Shown: in pieces, positions 33,041-42,241 of the stretch
Layout: the number at the start of each line of letters is the position of its first letter
Position numbering within the stretch: the first letter of the stretch is position 1
Origin: Sphingopyxis sp. PAMC25046
GTDB lineage: Bacteria; Pseudomonadota; Alphaproteobacteria; Sphingomonadales; Sphingomonadaceae
Length of the DNA stretch: 64,000 nucleotides
Direction: 5' to 3'
NCBI RefSeq assembly: GCF_004795895.1
Contig: NZ_CP039250.1
Span: forward strand, 3,720,001 to 3,784,000
Notes under the pieces: generated by a model
What the model was told of the DNA's origin: nothing
Database searches by the model: none
What the model saw: the letters and a program-made list of their open reading frames with translations, nothing else
Program-made: the position numbers and the translations under genes

Positions 33041-34375
33041 CTAAACCACCCGCACCCCCGGCTCCTTCCCTCTCTTCAGCCCGTCCAGCAAAGCCGCCAG
33101 CGCCCAAACGCACGCATCCGCCCGATCGGGCGAGCGCCCCGGTCCCGCATAGCCGCCGCCCACCTGCAACCCGCAAAGCTGGTCTTCCAAGTCCGCGAAC
33201 GCCCCCGCATGCACCACCCGCCCGCGCTCATAGGCGATCGCGACCGGCTCGGCGCGGCGCGCCTTGCCGACGCTCGCGTGCACCGGCACCACCGGCAGCG
33301 TCAGTTCGGCCTGCCGCAGCGTATTTTCGACCATCTCGCCGCCCATATTGCTCTCGGCGACCACGCGGTCGGCGCCCCAGCGCGCCGCCGCGCTCGCCAC
33401 CGCCTGCGCCCACACCGCGGGCGGCGGGTTCAGGGCGCTCGCATCCTCGACCACCGCCAGCCGCCCGTCGCGCAGCAGCGCCGCGACGACGATCCCGCAC
33501 GCATCACCCGTGCTCGTCGCGGGCGGATCGACGCCGATCACCACGCGCACCGGCTTGCCGATCTCGTCGGCGCCGATCCGGCACCGCTCGATCAGCCCCC
33601 GCGTCCATAACGCGCCCTCGACATCCTCCAACATCTCGCCATCGAGCTCCTGCCGCCCCAGCCGCGTGCCGCCGTAACTCGCGACCATCGCCTCCACGAA
33701 ATTCGACGGCAGATACGCGTTGTCATTTGTCCCGCCGCGCGTTTCCTCAAACCCCGGCAGCGCCATGATCCGCCGCATCAGCGCGGTCGGCCGCGGCGTC
33801 GTGGTTACCAGCACACGCGGCGCGTCGCCCAGCCGCAATCCCATCATCAGATTGTCCCATGCCATATGGCCTTGCGGCCACTTCGCCAGTTCATCGCACC
33901 AAGCGACATGATGCTCGGGTCCGCGCAAATTTTCAGCCGCCGCCGCCGAATAGAGCGTCGCCACGGCGCCGCTGTCGAAATGCAGTTCGCGCAGGCTCTC
34001 GCGCCAAAGCGGCTCCTCATCCGACCGCGCGACCGCCAGCAGCCCGCTCGGCCCTTCGATCATCACCCGGCGTCCGTCGGCATCGTTCGCCGCAACCAGC
34101 GCGATCCGGGCTCCCGGTAACATCCGCGCCCATTCGCTGATCCATTCGGCACCCGCGCGCGTCTTGCCGAACCCGCGCCCCGCGCGAATCATCCAGATGC
34201 GCCAGTCGCCCGGCGGCTCGCATTGCCCCTCCTGCGCCCAACCTTGCCACCGCTCGATCAACTCGCGGCGATATTTATATGGAAGGTCGCGCATCAACCG
34301 TCGCAACTGGCCCGGCGTCAGCGTCGCCAACAGCTCCAACAGGTCGCCGACGACATCGCGCGTCGCCTGCGCCAT
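33041..34375 (-). CDS. Large terminase subunit (GTA gp2-like)
   Basis: 444 residues. The ATPase has Walker A RAGRGFGKT (residues 64-72) and Walker B ending WCDE (residues 161-162); the RNase H-like nuclease starts near RVVIGVDPPATST with its first Asp and includes VVAESNMGGEM, and the end (GRSPDRADACVWALA) gives the last acidic residues. It would pump host DNA into capsids and cut it. In GTAs it packages random host DNA; specificity is not visible in sequence. It starts 1 bp after the small-subunit stop. Confidence 0.94.
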   Translation of the reverse strand: MAQATRDVVGDLLELLATLTPGQLRRLMRDLPYKYRRELIERWQGWAQEGQCEPPGDWRIWMIRAGRGFGKTRAGAEWISEWARMLPGARIALVAANDADGRRVMIEGPSGLLAVARSDEEPLWRESLRELHFDSGAVATLYSAAAAENLRGPEHHVAWCDELAKWPQGHMAWDNLMMGLRLGDAPRVLVTTTPRPTALMRRIMALPGFEETRGGTNDNAYLPSNFVEAMVASYGGTRLGRQELDGEMLEDVEGALWTRGLIERCRIGADEIGKPVRVVIGVDPPATSTGDACGIVVAALLRDGRLAVVEDASALNPPPAVWAQAVASAAARWGADRVVAESNMGGEMVENTLRQAELTLPVVPVHASVGKARRAEPVAIAYERGRVVHAGAFADLEDQLCGLQVGGGYAGPGRSPDRADACVWALAALLDGLKRGKEPGVRVV

Positions 34376-34376
34376 G

Positions 34377-34883
34377 TTAGAGTTGATCCCAGCCGCGCTG
34401 GCGTCGCAATATGTCGATCCGCTTCAGCACATAGGCATCGGTCTCCTCCGACGTCGGCAGTTTGCCCTTGCCGAGGCGGAGGCTGCGCAGCTTACCGTCG
34501 CGAACGCTCCCTTCATGCCGCCCGAGAACCCGCAGCGCCTGCTCCATCGTCATCGGCGCAATTACCACGCCCTCGCCCTTTTCGTTTTCGCTCGGTGACT
34601 GGCCCTCGACAACTGCCAAAGCGGCATGGAGCAACCCGATCTCCAGCCGCTGATAACCGGCGTCGAGCGCGCCCTGCCAAGCGGCCGCGAACGCCGGGTC
34701 GCGCTGGCGTATCTTGTAAAAGGTCGAAAAGGCGACACCGACCCGCTCGGCCGACAGCGTGACGTTGCAGGTCTCGCTCAGATGCTGGATGAACTCGTCA
34801 CGCTTGCCCTGCGAAATTTCGCGGCGCGAGCGCTTCGTCTTGACCAGCAATCGCCCTTTCCCGCTTTTCACCACCAAGTCCAT
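34377..34883 (-). CDS. Small terminase-like DNA-binding protein (GTA gp1-like)
   Basis: 168 residues with a helix-turn-helix near the N-terminus (CNVTLSAERVGVAFSTFYK), a motif typical of small terminase subunits, and a charged C-terminus (LKRIDILRRQRGWDQL). I chose the ATG at 34883, preceded by GGGAGGT, rather than one 96 bp upstream. It is the first gene of the cluster. The gap upstream (34884-35052, 169 bp) should contain the cluster promoter; it is AT-rich around 34990-35025 but no promoter is certain. Confidence 0.8.
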   Translation of the reverse strand: MDLVVKSGKGRLLVKTKRSRREISQGKRDEFIQHLSETCNVTLSAERVGVAFSTFYKIRQRDPAFAAAWQGALDAGYQRLEIGLLHAALAVVEGQSPSENEKGEGVVIAPMTMEQALRVLGRHEGSVRDGKLRSLRLGKGKLPTSEETDAYVLKRIDILRRQRGWDQL

Positions 34884-35052
34884 CGCCACCTCCCAAGGCA
34901 ATCGGGCCGGAAGGCCTCCCGCAAAACGGAAGGCCGCCGGCCCGACTCGCAATTCTTCATGATGTGATACTTGTGCCATATCAGCGTGACGATGTCAAGA
35001 TATTTTCACCTATTAGGTTATATCGTCCGATCGTGCGCGATTTCGATGCCGC

Positions 35053-37230
35053 TTAAAACCCGTAACGCAGCGTCACGCGTGCATTGCGCGGTTCGCCATA
35101 GATGAAGCCGCCGAACCAGCTGTTGGTGTTGTAATAGCTCTTGTCGAAAACATTGTTGACATTGACCTGCACCGACCACGCCTCGGTCAGGGCGTAAGCG
35201 CCCATCAGGTTCACCAGAGCATATTCCTTTTGCCCAACCGGTTCATCCTGCCCGGTCACGGGATTGGGCGCCGTCTGCGGCGGCCGGCTTTCCCAGCGCA
35301 GCGAACCACCGAGGCTGAAGCCGCCCAACGCGCCGCCGAATTCATATTTGGTCGCCATGCGGAACACACGCCGCGGCTGGTGCGCCTGCACGTCTACGCC
35401 GTCCGGATCCTTCGCCTTGAAATGGCTCCACCCGACGCTGATGTCCCAACCTCGAAGCGGCTCGCCCTGCATCTCGAGTTCATAGCCCTTCGACACCACG
35501 CCCTTGGCGGGGCGCGAGGCGACGTCGGTGGTGCCGGGCACGAAATAGGGGTCGCCCGTTTCGGGATCGATGTCGGGAACGGCGAAATTGCTCTGCTCGA
35601 CGCGGAAGACTGCCGCCGACGCGCGCAGCCGGCCGTTCATCAGGTCGGCCTTCAGCCCCGCTTCGTAATTGTCGCCCTCGAGCGGATCGAGATAGCGGCC
35701 GGTGCGGTCGCGCGCGGTCTGCGGGTTGAAGATGCTCGTATAGCTCGCATAGGCCGAGAAGAAATCGGTGAAGTCGAAGATCAGCCCCGCATAGGGTGTA
35801 AACACCCCCTTGTGCTCGATCCGATAGGCTTCGGGCGTGTAAAGCGCCTCCTCCTCGTCGCGCGTCCACGAACTCAACCGCCCGCCGGCGATCAGCTTCA
35901 GCCGGTCGAGAATCCGGAAACGCGTCACGCCATAGATGGCGGTCTGTTCGGTCGTGCCGAACCCGCTCATGCGATAGCGTTCGCCCCAGACGGGCTCGGG
36001 ATAGCTGCCGTCCCAGTCGTGGAAATCGCCGACCGGGGCGACGCTCGCGGGGTCGGGGTCGCGATTGGTCCAGCCGCCCTTCTGGTGGCTGTACATCGCG
36101 CCGAACACCAGCTCGTGCTGCCGGCCGAAGAGCTGGTAATCGCCCTTGACCTGCAGGTTGGCGCTCCATTGCTTGGGCTTGGAAAGATACCAATAGGGCC
36201 ATATGTCCATGCCCGTCCCGGTTTCGCGGTCGGGGTTGCCCCACAGCCAGATCAGCTTCGAATCCTCGACCTGTTCGAAATAGGAGAGGTCGCCGCGCAA
36301 TTGCCAGCTGCCGCCCAGATCCTGCTCGAGCGACACGAACGCCGCCTTTTCGGTGGTGTCCCATTCGTTCCAGTCGGCGCCCGTGGTCTTCGAACGCGCC
36401 CAGTCGGGACGCGAGCCGTCGGCATACCAATAGGGCAGCTGCGCCCACATCACTCCGTCGCGCTCGTCGCGCTGATAGCTCGCGCCGGCGCGGAGCCGCG
36501 TGCCCGGGCCTAGATCGGCAGCGATCGTGCCATAGAGGGTAAAGCCGTTGCTGCTTTCGAGGTCGACAAAGGCATCCTGCGAATAGACCTCGGCGACGAG
36601 GCGCGCGCGCACCGATCCGTCGGCGGTCAGCGGCGCGCCGATGTCGATCAGCCCCGAATAATGATTCCACGAACCCGCTTCGAAATTCACGTCGCCGGTC
36701 AGCTCGCGCGCGTCGGCGCGCTTGCGGACCATGTTGATCGACGCCGAAGGCTCGCCCGCCCCCTGCAACAGGCCGGTCGCGCCGCGAATGACCTCGACCC
36801 GGTCATAGATGGCGGTGCTCGTCTCCTCGAGCCCGACATTGCCCGTCGCAAAGGGCAGGCCGTCGAGCTGGAAGGCGGTGATGTCGAAGCCGCGCGCCGA
36901 CAGCAGGTTACGGCCGCGGTCGACGCGCTTCACCGAAAGCCCGGTGGTATATTCGAGCACGTCGGCGACCGTCGACGCCGCCTGGTCGTCGATTTGCTCG
37001 CGCGTGATGATCGTGATCGACTGCGGCGTCTCGCGCGGCGTCAGGTCGAGCCCGGTGGCCGCACTATTGCGGTCGATGCCGCTGCCATAGACGACGATCG
37101 TATCGTCCTTGCGGCCGCTCGCCCCGCCCTCTTCCTGCTCCGGCGCGGCTTCCTGCGCAAAGGCCGGAACCGAAAGAACGCTGGCGGCGAGCAGCGCGAA
37201 TTTGAAGACTGGACGAAACGAACGAACCAT
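35053..37230 (-). CDS. TonB-dependent siderophore receptor (FhuE/FpvA-like)
   Basis: 725 residues. Signal peptide ends near VPAFAQE; the plug domain shows TPRETPQSITIITREQIDDQ and GRNLLSARGFDITAFQLDG; the 22-strand barrel ends with the terminal aromatic residue in ARVTLRYGF. The sequence matches the siderophore subfamily with DIDPETGDPYFVPG-type extracellular loops. Iron-siderophore uptake is the expected role. No dedicated inner-membrane transporter or fecIR pair is adjacent. A TonB box-like KDDTIVVYG is near the N-terminus. Confidence 0.9.
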   Translation of the reverse strand: MVRSFRPVFKFALLAASVLSVPAFAQEAAPEQEEGGASGRKDDTIVVYGSGIDRNSAATGLDLTPRETPQSITIITREQIDDQAASTVADVLEYTTGLSVKRVDRGRNLLSARGFDITAFQLDGLPFATGNVGLEETSTAIYDRVEVIRGATGLLQGAGEPSASINMVRKRADARELTGDVNFEAGSWNHYSGLIDIGAPLTADGSVRARLVAEVYSQDAFVDLESSNGFTLYGTIAADLGPGTRLRAGASYQRDERDGVMWAQLPYWYADGSRPDWARSKTTGADWNEWDTTEKAAFVSLEQDLGGSWQLRGDLSYFEQVEDSKLIWLWGNPDRETGTGMDIWPYWYLSKPKQWSANLQVKGDYQLFGRQHELVFGAMYSHQKGGWTNRDPDPASVAPVGDFHDWDGSYPEPVWGERYRMSGFGTTEQTAIYGVTRFRILDRLKLIAGGRLSSWTRDEEEALYTPEAYRIEHKGVFTPYAGLIFDFTDFFSAYASYTSIFNPQTARDRTGRYLDPLEGDNYEAGLKADLMNGRLRASAAVFRVEQSNFAVPDIDPETGDPYFVPGTTDVASRPAKGVVSKGYELEMQGEPLRGWDISVGWSHFKAKDPDGVDVQAHQPRRVFRMATKYEFGGALGGFSLGGSLRWESRPPQTAPNPVTGQDEPVGQKEYALVNLMGAYALTEAWSVQVNVNNVFDKSYYNTNSWFGGFIYGEPRNARVTLRYGF

Positions 37231-37275
37231 GATGCCCCCGGATATCCGTGCGATGAACGGGGGCCGCCTAGACTA

Positions 37276-37294
37276 ATTGCAACTGCGACGCAAT
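37276..37294. promoter_or_regulatory. Candidate operator upstream of siderophore receptor
   Basis: ATTGC-N9-GCAAT, a perfect 5+5 dyad, lies 46 bp before the receptor start. Iron regulators of alphaproteobacteria bind AT-rich dyads of similar layout, but this match to a Fur or Irr consensus is weak. Confidence 0.3.
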
Positions 37295-37343
37295 AGAGAT
37301 TAAAATCAGGTGGGATGCGCATTAGCCGACAGGATCGCTCCGG

Positions 37344-37817
37344 TCATCCGGCGACCGCATAACTCGCCTCATAGGACACGGGAAAATTCACCGAGCGCGC
37401 GATAAAGCAGACCTTGTGGATTTCATGGTGGATCGCATCCGCGCGCGCCAGATCGCTGCCCCGCTCGACGATGATATGCGGTTTGAGGATCGCGCGAACG
37501 AAGCGGCCCGCGCCGTCGGGCGTGCTTTCAGCCGCTCCTATAGGCGTGTCTTGATAGGATTGCACGACGATCCCGGCCTTGCTGGCCAGATGAAGATACC
37601 AGAGCATGTGACAGGCGGCGAGCGCCGACAGCAGCATGTCCTCGGGATTGGGCAGCGCCGGATTGCCGCCCAGCCGCGGATCGTTCGAACAATGGATGAC
37701 CGGCTGGCCCGGCGTGGTCACGCTCCACGTGCGGTCATAGCCGCGATAGCTGCGCGTCCCGTCGCCGCGATTGCCGGTCCACTCGATACGGCTTGTAAAA
37801 TCATGCCGGGTCGCCAC
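37344..37817 (-). CDS. OsmC-family peroxiredoxin-like protein
   Basis: 157 residues of the OsmC/Ohr fold, which reduces organic hydroperoxides. The two conserved cysteines are seen in LAACHMLWYL and VCFIARSVNFPV. The N-terminal MATRHDFTSRIEWTGNRG matches OsmC proteins of the YhfA/OsmC type. It is 50 bp downstream of the GST gene on the same strand, so a joint role in electrophile or peroxide defence is likely. Confidence 0.9.
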   Translation of the reverse strand: MATRHDFTSRIEWTGNRGDGTRSYRGYDRTWSVTTPGQPVIHCSNDPRLGGNPALPNPEDMLLSALAACHMLWYLHLASKAGIVVQSYQDTPIGAAESTPDGAGRFVRAILKPHIIVERGSDLARADAIHHEIHKVCFIARSVNFPVSYEASYAVAG

Positions 37818-37867
37818 GATCAGTCCTCCTCTTGAATTTGTTCAGCCAATGATCCGGCGCTATCGCC

Positions 37868-38563
37868 TCAGGCCGCAGCCGGCACCATCCGGATGGCGTC
37901 GCCGGGCACCAGATAGTCGTCGAACCAGATATGGGGAAGCGCATCGGCCTCGCGCATCCATTCGGCAACGGAGGCACGCTCGAGCAACGCCGCCGCCCAA
38001 TTCCGCGAACGGGGCCAGCGTGCGAGGTCGAGGTCGTGACGGGTCAGCCGCACCACCGTCGGCACGAGCATCAGGTCCGCAAGGCTCAGAGCCCCGAACA
38101 GATACGGCCCGCCGCTCAGCTCGAGCGCCTGCTCGAGGCAGTCGAAGAGGCGTCGGCATTCGGCACTCTCGGCATCGGTCAGCGATCGCTTGAGCGGATA
38201 GAAAGCGCTTTCGAACGAGATTCGCGCACAAATCGCCGACAGCCCCGAATGCTGCCAGGCCACAAGCGATCGGGCGCGGGCGCGCGCCGCGCGGTCGGCG
38301 GGGAGCAACGCCCCGTCCGCGACATCGTTCGCATATTCCATGATCGCGACCGAATCGAAGATCGCCATTTGATCGACGACCAGCACGGGAACCATGGCCG
38401 GGGGCGAGAAAGCACCGATCCGTTCCAGATTCGCGAACCGTTGCGGCCGCCGGATGTCGACGACCTCCTCGTCAAAGTCGATCCCCGCCTCGCGCAACGC
38501 GAGCCACGCGCGCATCGCCCAGCTCGAGGCGTTTTTCGTTCCCGAATAGAGAAAAGGTTTCAT
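37868..38563 (-). CDS. Glutathione S-transferase family protein
   Basis: 231 residues with an N-terminal thioredoxin-like domain (MKPFLYSGTKNASSWAMRAW) including the GSH-binding stretch FDSVAIMEYANDV, and an all-helical C-terminal domain. It could conjugate glutathione to reactive compounds. It is divergent from an HxlR-type regulator across a 176-bp region carrying two palindromes, which implies local control. The OsmC gene follows. Confidence 0.88.
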   Translation of the reverse strand: MKPFLYSGTKNASSWAMRAWLALREAGIDFDEEVVDIRRPQRFANLERIGAFSPPAMVPVLVVDQMAIFDSVAIMEYANDVADGALLPADRAARARARSLVAWQHSGLSAICARISFESAFYPLKRSLTDAESAECRRLFDCLEQALELSGGPYLFGALSLADLMLVPTVVRLTRHDLDLARWPRSRNWAAALLERASVAEWMREADALPHIWFDDYLVPGDAIRMVPAAA

Positions 38564-38602
38564 GGCGAATGTCCCGAATAGTTGCTACGGATTTCATAGC
38601 GC

Positions 38603-38675
38603 GCTATCGAATCGATAGCAAGAATGCTTTGAAAACTGCGCCTTCCCAAGTCGGGCTAGCTATCAAAATGCTAGC
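38603..38675. promoter_or_regulatory. Two palindromes between GST and HxlR genes
   Basis: A 17-bp palindrome GCTATCGAATCGATAGC (38603-38619) and a second dyad GCTAGC-N9-GCTAGC (38655-38675) share GCTA-rich half-sites and are 35 bp apart. HxlR proteins usually bind such dyads next to their own gene, so these are the likely operators. Confidence 0.6.
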
Positions 38676-38739
38676 ACGCTACCAGCGGAGCCACGATCAT
38701 CCGCACTCGCACAGGAACGTGCCAGCGCAGGAGAAACCC

Positions 38740-39087
38740 ATGGCGAAACTGCCCAAACCCGGCCAGCCCGTTCGCGGATCGCGCTCCGGGGCGCCGATCA
38801 TGGCGCTGTTCGATCTGCTCGGTCGCCGCTGGGCGATGGGGGTGCTCTGGACGCTTAGCGAAGGCGGAGCGATGACGTTCCGGGAACTCCAGGACCGGTG
38901 CGAGACGATCTCCCCATCGGTGCTCAACCAACGCCTCAGCGAACTAAAGGAGGCCGGATTCGTGACGCGATCGGCGCGCGGATATGTTCCGACGCCGCTC
39001 GGCGACCGCATCTACCGGCACCTCGTCCCCCTCGGGGCCGCGGCGCGCGATTGGTCCGATATTCTCGATCAAAGCGATCCGGTCTGA
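38740..39087 (+). CDS. HxlR-family winged-helix transcriptional regulator
   Basis: 115 residues of the HxlR/DUF24 family: LLGRRWAMGVLWTLSEGG, then FRELQDRCETISPSVLNQRL as recognition region, and SARGYVPTPLGDRI as wing. Members sense aldehydes, quinones or thiol stress and usually regulate a divergent gene. Start is ATG at 38740, with CAGGAGA upstream. No sensing Cys is seen at the N-terminus, so the stimulus is unclear. The GST and OsmC genes on the other side are the likely targets. Confidence 0.9.
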   Translation: MAKLPKPGQPVRGSRSGAPIMALFDLLGRRWAMGVLWTLSEGGAMTFRELQDRCETISPSVLNQRLSELKEAGFVTRSARGYVPTPLGDRIYRHLVPLGAAARDWSDILDQSDPV

Positions 39088-39252
39088 AGCCCTCTTCGAT
39101 CGGGCGACGCGCCAGCGACGCAGCCGCCGTTCCGTTCGCCGACCTGCCGGCGCTCCCCGGCCCTGCACATACCGCCTGACGGGATTGCTGGCCGAATGAC
39201 CGCGACCGCGGACGATCCGCGGCGCGACCATTTTTTCATCTGACCGGCCCGA

Positions 39253-39927
39253 TCAGCCCTTGGCGGGAGCCGCCTCCGCACCATCGGCATATTTGATCGA
39301 ACAGCCATAGGGCTGCGCGAACGCCGTAGTCACTGGCCGCCCCGCGGCATGATCGTCGAGCGCCGCGCGGACGAAGTTCTTCGCGCCCTCCAGATCCTCG
39401 ACCTTGTTGGTCGGCTTGTCATCGATGCCGCCGGCGTAGATGATCCGTCCCTCGCCATCGATCACCCGCATGTCGGGGGTGGTCTTCGCATCATACGCCT
39501 TCCCCGTCGCGCCCGTAGGGTCGAGCAGCAGATGGGTGAAGCCCGCGTTGAAGCGCTGTTTCCAGTTTTTCGCGCTCTCGCCCTCGACAAAGCCTTGCTC
39601 GCCGGGCGCCGACGAGATGATCGTCAGCCAGACGACGCCGTCGGCGACCGCTTCCTTCTGCAGCGCCTGCATCGCCCCGCTATAATGTTTCTTCACATAG
39701 GGGCAGCCTTCGTTCGTCCATTCGAGAACCACGGTCTTGCCGCGGAAATCGGCCAGCGAAACTTGCTGACCATCGGCACTGGCAAGGGTGAAGGCGGGCG
39801 CCATCTGGCCCCCGGCGGTTTCGGTCGCCTGCCCGGCAGGAGCTTCGGCCGTCTTTTCGGCCGGCTGTCCGCAACCGGCGAGCAGCAACGCCGACGCGGC
39901 GGCGATCGAAAGCAACGCATGTTTCAT
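39253..39927 (-). CDS. Thioredoxin/redoxin-like lipoprotein
   Basis: 224 residues with a lipoprotein signal (LLLAGCGQP), a low-complexity linker and a redoxin domain of the AhpC/TSA-like type. The active site has a single Cys in WTNEGCPYVKKHY (CxxxK instead of CxxC), so it is not a classical thioredoxin and may act as a peroxidase or thiol reductase; a second Cys lies near the C-terminus in QPYGCSIKY. It lies 29 bp downstream of dsbD, which would supply electrons to the periplasm. Confidence 0.85.
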   Translation of the reverse strand: MKHALLSIAAASALLLAGCGQPAEKTAEAPAGQATETAGGQMAPAFTLASADGQQVSLADFRGKTVVLEWTNEGCPYVKKHYSGAMQALQKEAVADGVVWLTIISSAPGEQGFVEGESAKNWKQRFNAGFTHLLLDPTGATGKAYDAKTTPDMRVIDGEGRIIYAGGIDDKPTNKVEDLEGAKNFVRAALDDHAAGRPVTTAFAQPYGCSIKYADGAEAAPAKG

Positions 39928-39956
39928 GGTTCTTCTCCTCTCGGTCTTCAACATCT

Positions 39957-42056
39957 TCAAGCTTCCGCTCCGGCCCGTTTCACCGCATCGGCGACGATGC
40001 CCGGGGTCAGCAGCTGCGGCAATATTTCCGGCTCGGCCCTGCCGGGCGAATAGACGAGGTAGAGCGGGACGCCCGAGCGGCCGAACCGCTCGAGCTCGCG
40101 CGCGATCAGGTCGTCGCGCCGCGTCCAGTCGGCGACCATATAGACCGCGTCGGCGCCGCCAAACAGCGCGCGCGTTCCCTCACTGGCAAGCGCGGCGCGC
40201 TCGTTGACCTTGCACGTTACGCACCAGTCGGCGGTAAAATTCACGAACACGACTTTGCCCTCGGCGCGCGCCGCCGCGACGGCATCGGCCGACCAGGGCG
40301 TTTCGGCGGCCGTTTGCGAAGCCGCCGGCCCGGCGCCGGGCGCGAGCGACGCCGCCGACACCGCGACGACAGCCGCCGCCAGCAGCGACAATGTCGACGC
40401 GGCGGTCGTGCCGAACGCCTTGCGTCCCCCCATTCGCGCGCCCTGCCGCCAGCCCCAGAGGGTGAGGCCGAAGGCGAGCAACAGGCCGCCGGCCAGGATC
40501 AGCGCGAGGGCTTCGCCGCTCGTCTGGCGCGCGAACACCCAGACCAGCCAGAGCGCGGCGCCATACATCGGAAAGGCAAGGATCGACTTCAGCCGGTCCA
40601 TCCAGGGTCCCGGCTTCGGAAAACGCGCGAGCACGCCCGGCGACAGGCTGATGACCAGATAGGGAAGCGCGAGCCCGAGCCCGAGCATCGCAAAAACGGC
40701 GAGCGCCATCGGTGCGGGCATCACGAGCGCCGCGCCGAGCGCGAAGGCCATGAAGGGCGCCGTACAGGGCGCGGCCACGACCACCGCGAGCACCCCGGTG
40801 AAAAAGGCGCCGGTTCCGCCGGGCAGGCGCGTCAGTCCGCCGCCCGCCCCGCTTCCCGAAAGGCCGACCTCGAAGGCGCCCGAAAGGCTGAGGCCAACCG
40901 CGAGCATCAGCAGCGCGAGCCCCGCCGTGACCGCGGGATTCTGAAGCTGAAACCCCCAACCCGCCGCCTCGCCCGCCGCGCGCAAGGCGAGCAGCGCGCC
41001 CGCCAGCAGGACGAAGGTCGTCAGCACGCCGAGCAGGAACGCGACTCCGTCGCGCCGTGCCTCGCGCGGATCGTGCGCCGAAGCGGACAGCGACGCGGCC
41101 TTCATCGCGAGGATCGGGAACACGCACGGCATCAGATTGAGGATCAGGCCGCCGATCAGCGCGAACAGCGCGGCTTGGGCGAAAAGCAGGAGGCTCGTTC
41201 CGCCGCCGTCCGCCGCCGGCGCTCCGCCCGGGTCAGCGACGACTTCCCATGCCCCGTCCGATGTCGCGACGACACCCCCCACCGGTTTGTCGAGACCACC
41301 CGCGAGCACGGCGCCGCCGGCCTTCATCCGGAGGATCAGGTCATCGCCCTTTCGTTCGCCGCGCTGAACCGCCGGATGCTCGACGATGCCCCCATCGAAG
41401 GGAAAGAAATAGGCATCTGCCGTATCGACACCGTTCAATGCCGCGCCGCGCAAGGTCAGCACAAGATCGGCGCCATCGCGCGCGATATGCGCATCGATGT
41501 CGGCGGGCCGCGGCGCCGCGTCGACGACGCGTTCGATCGCGGCTCCCTCGGCCTCGGTCAGTGGCGGCACCCCGTCGCGGACCGCTAGGTCGAGCTTCAC
41601 CGTGCGCTCGTCGGGAACGCACATATCCTCGCTGCAGACCATCGAGAGGACCGTGACGCTCAGTGGCACGACCGATCCCGCTTTTGCCGTCCGCGGCACG
41701 TCGATCGGCACCGGCAGATAGACCTGGCGCGAATAGCCATAGTTCATCAGCCCCTTCACCGGCTGACGTTCGGGGAGCGGCCACAGAATCGGCCCCGCCG
41801 AAAAACCGGCCGGAAGCGTCCACGTCAATTCGGTCGCGCCACCCGAATCCCCCGGATTGCGCCAATAGGTATGCCATCCGGGCTCGATGTCCTGACGAAC
41901 CGCGACGATCGCGGTCGATCCGGGCGCGGCCCATTGATTCATCGGCACCAGCGAGACCTCGACGTTCGCCGAAAACATCGGCTGGGCCGAACCCGGCGCG
42001 ACGCCCGCCATCGCAATGAAAAATGCAAGGAAGATCAAACGGAGCGAAGCGATCAT
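39957..42056 (-). CDS. dsbD: Thiol:disulfide interchange protein DsbD
   Basis: 699 residues. A signal peptide ends near GSAQP; a periplasmic N-terminal DsbD-alpha-like domain of ~250 residues has Cys in MVCSEDMCVPDE; then eight or more membrane helices with the conserved Cys pair in NLMPCVFPILAMKA and VAAPCTAPFMAF; and a C-terminal thioredoxin domain with WCVTCK. It passes electrons from cytoplasmic thioredoxin to periplasmic proteins. The ATG at 42056 is chosen over one 63 bp upstream. The redoxin lipoprotein downstream is a likely client. Confidence 0.92.
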   Translation of the reverse strand: MIASLRLIFLAFFIAMAGVAPGSAQPMFSANVEVSLVPMNQWAAPGSTAIVAVRQDIEPGWHTYWRNPGDSGGATELTWTLPAGFSAGPILWPLPERQPVKGLMNYGYSRQVYLPVPIDVPRTAKAGSVVPLSVTVLSMVCSEDMCVPDERTVKLDLAVRDGVPPLTEAEGAAIERVVDAAPRPADIDAHIARDGADLVLTLRGAALNGVDTADAYFFPFDGGIVEHPAVQRGERKGDDLILRMKAGGAVLAGGLDKPVGGVVATSDGAWEVVADPGGAPAADGGGTSLLLFAQAALFALIGGLILNLMPCVFPILAMKAASLSASAHDPREARRDGVAFLLGVLTTFVLLAGALLALRAAGEAAGWGFQLQNPAVTAGLALLMLAVGLSLSGAFEVGLSGSGAGGGLTRLPGGTGAFFTGVLAVVVAAPCTAPFMAFALGAALVMPAPMALAVFAMLGLGLALPYLVISLSPGVLARFPKPGPWMDRLKSILAFPMYGAALWLVWVFARQTSGEALALILAGGLLLAFGLTLWGWRQGARMGGRKAFGTTAASTLSLLAAAVVAVSAASLAPGAGPAASQTAAETPWSADAVAAARAEGKVVFVNFTADWCVTCKVNERAALASEGTRALFGGADAVYMVADWTRRDDLIARELERFGRSGVPLYLVYSPGRAEPEILPQLLTPGIVADAVKRAGAEA

Positions 42057-42241
42057 GGATGGACCTGTCGACAGCTTTCCAACGCGACGCCCCGGTTTGC
42101 CGCGGGACAGGAGCATCACGACTTTGTCGCAACATTATGGCAGAATCAAATATCCTGATCGAAGCTGTCCGCGACGCAAGGCCGGCCGAGCGGATTTGGG
42201 ACATGGGGCGAGAAGGCCGCGCCCTCCCACCCCATGCCGCC

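Larger units (their letters stand above)
18064..34883 (-). mobile_element. GTA-like (gene transfer agent) structural gene cluster
   Basis: About 16.8 kb of head and tail genes in RcGTA order, all minus strand except two inserted genes (25788-26126, 32602-33021). Present are terminases, portal, protease, capsid, connector, tail terminator, tail tube, chaperones, tape measure, distal tail, hub, peptidase and megatron. Absent are integrase, repressor, replication and lysis genes, which argues for a domesticated GTA over an active prophage. Most genes overlap by 1-8 bp, as expected from selection for coordinated expression. The cluster is probably ancestral to this order, but activity cannot be judged from sequence. 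Confidence 0.85.

Noticed and set aside
18064..34883. Active lambda-like prophage
   Set aside because: No integrase, repressor, replication, holin/endolysin genes or attachment-site duplications are seen at the ends, and the order follows gene transfer agents, so a prophage is less likely.
35230..36513. A 427-codon plus-strand frame within the siderophore receptor gene
   Set aside because: Antisense shadow without domain features; the receptor is complete on the minus strand.
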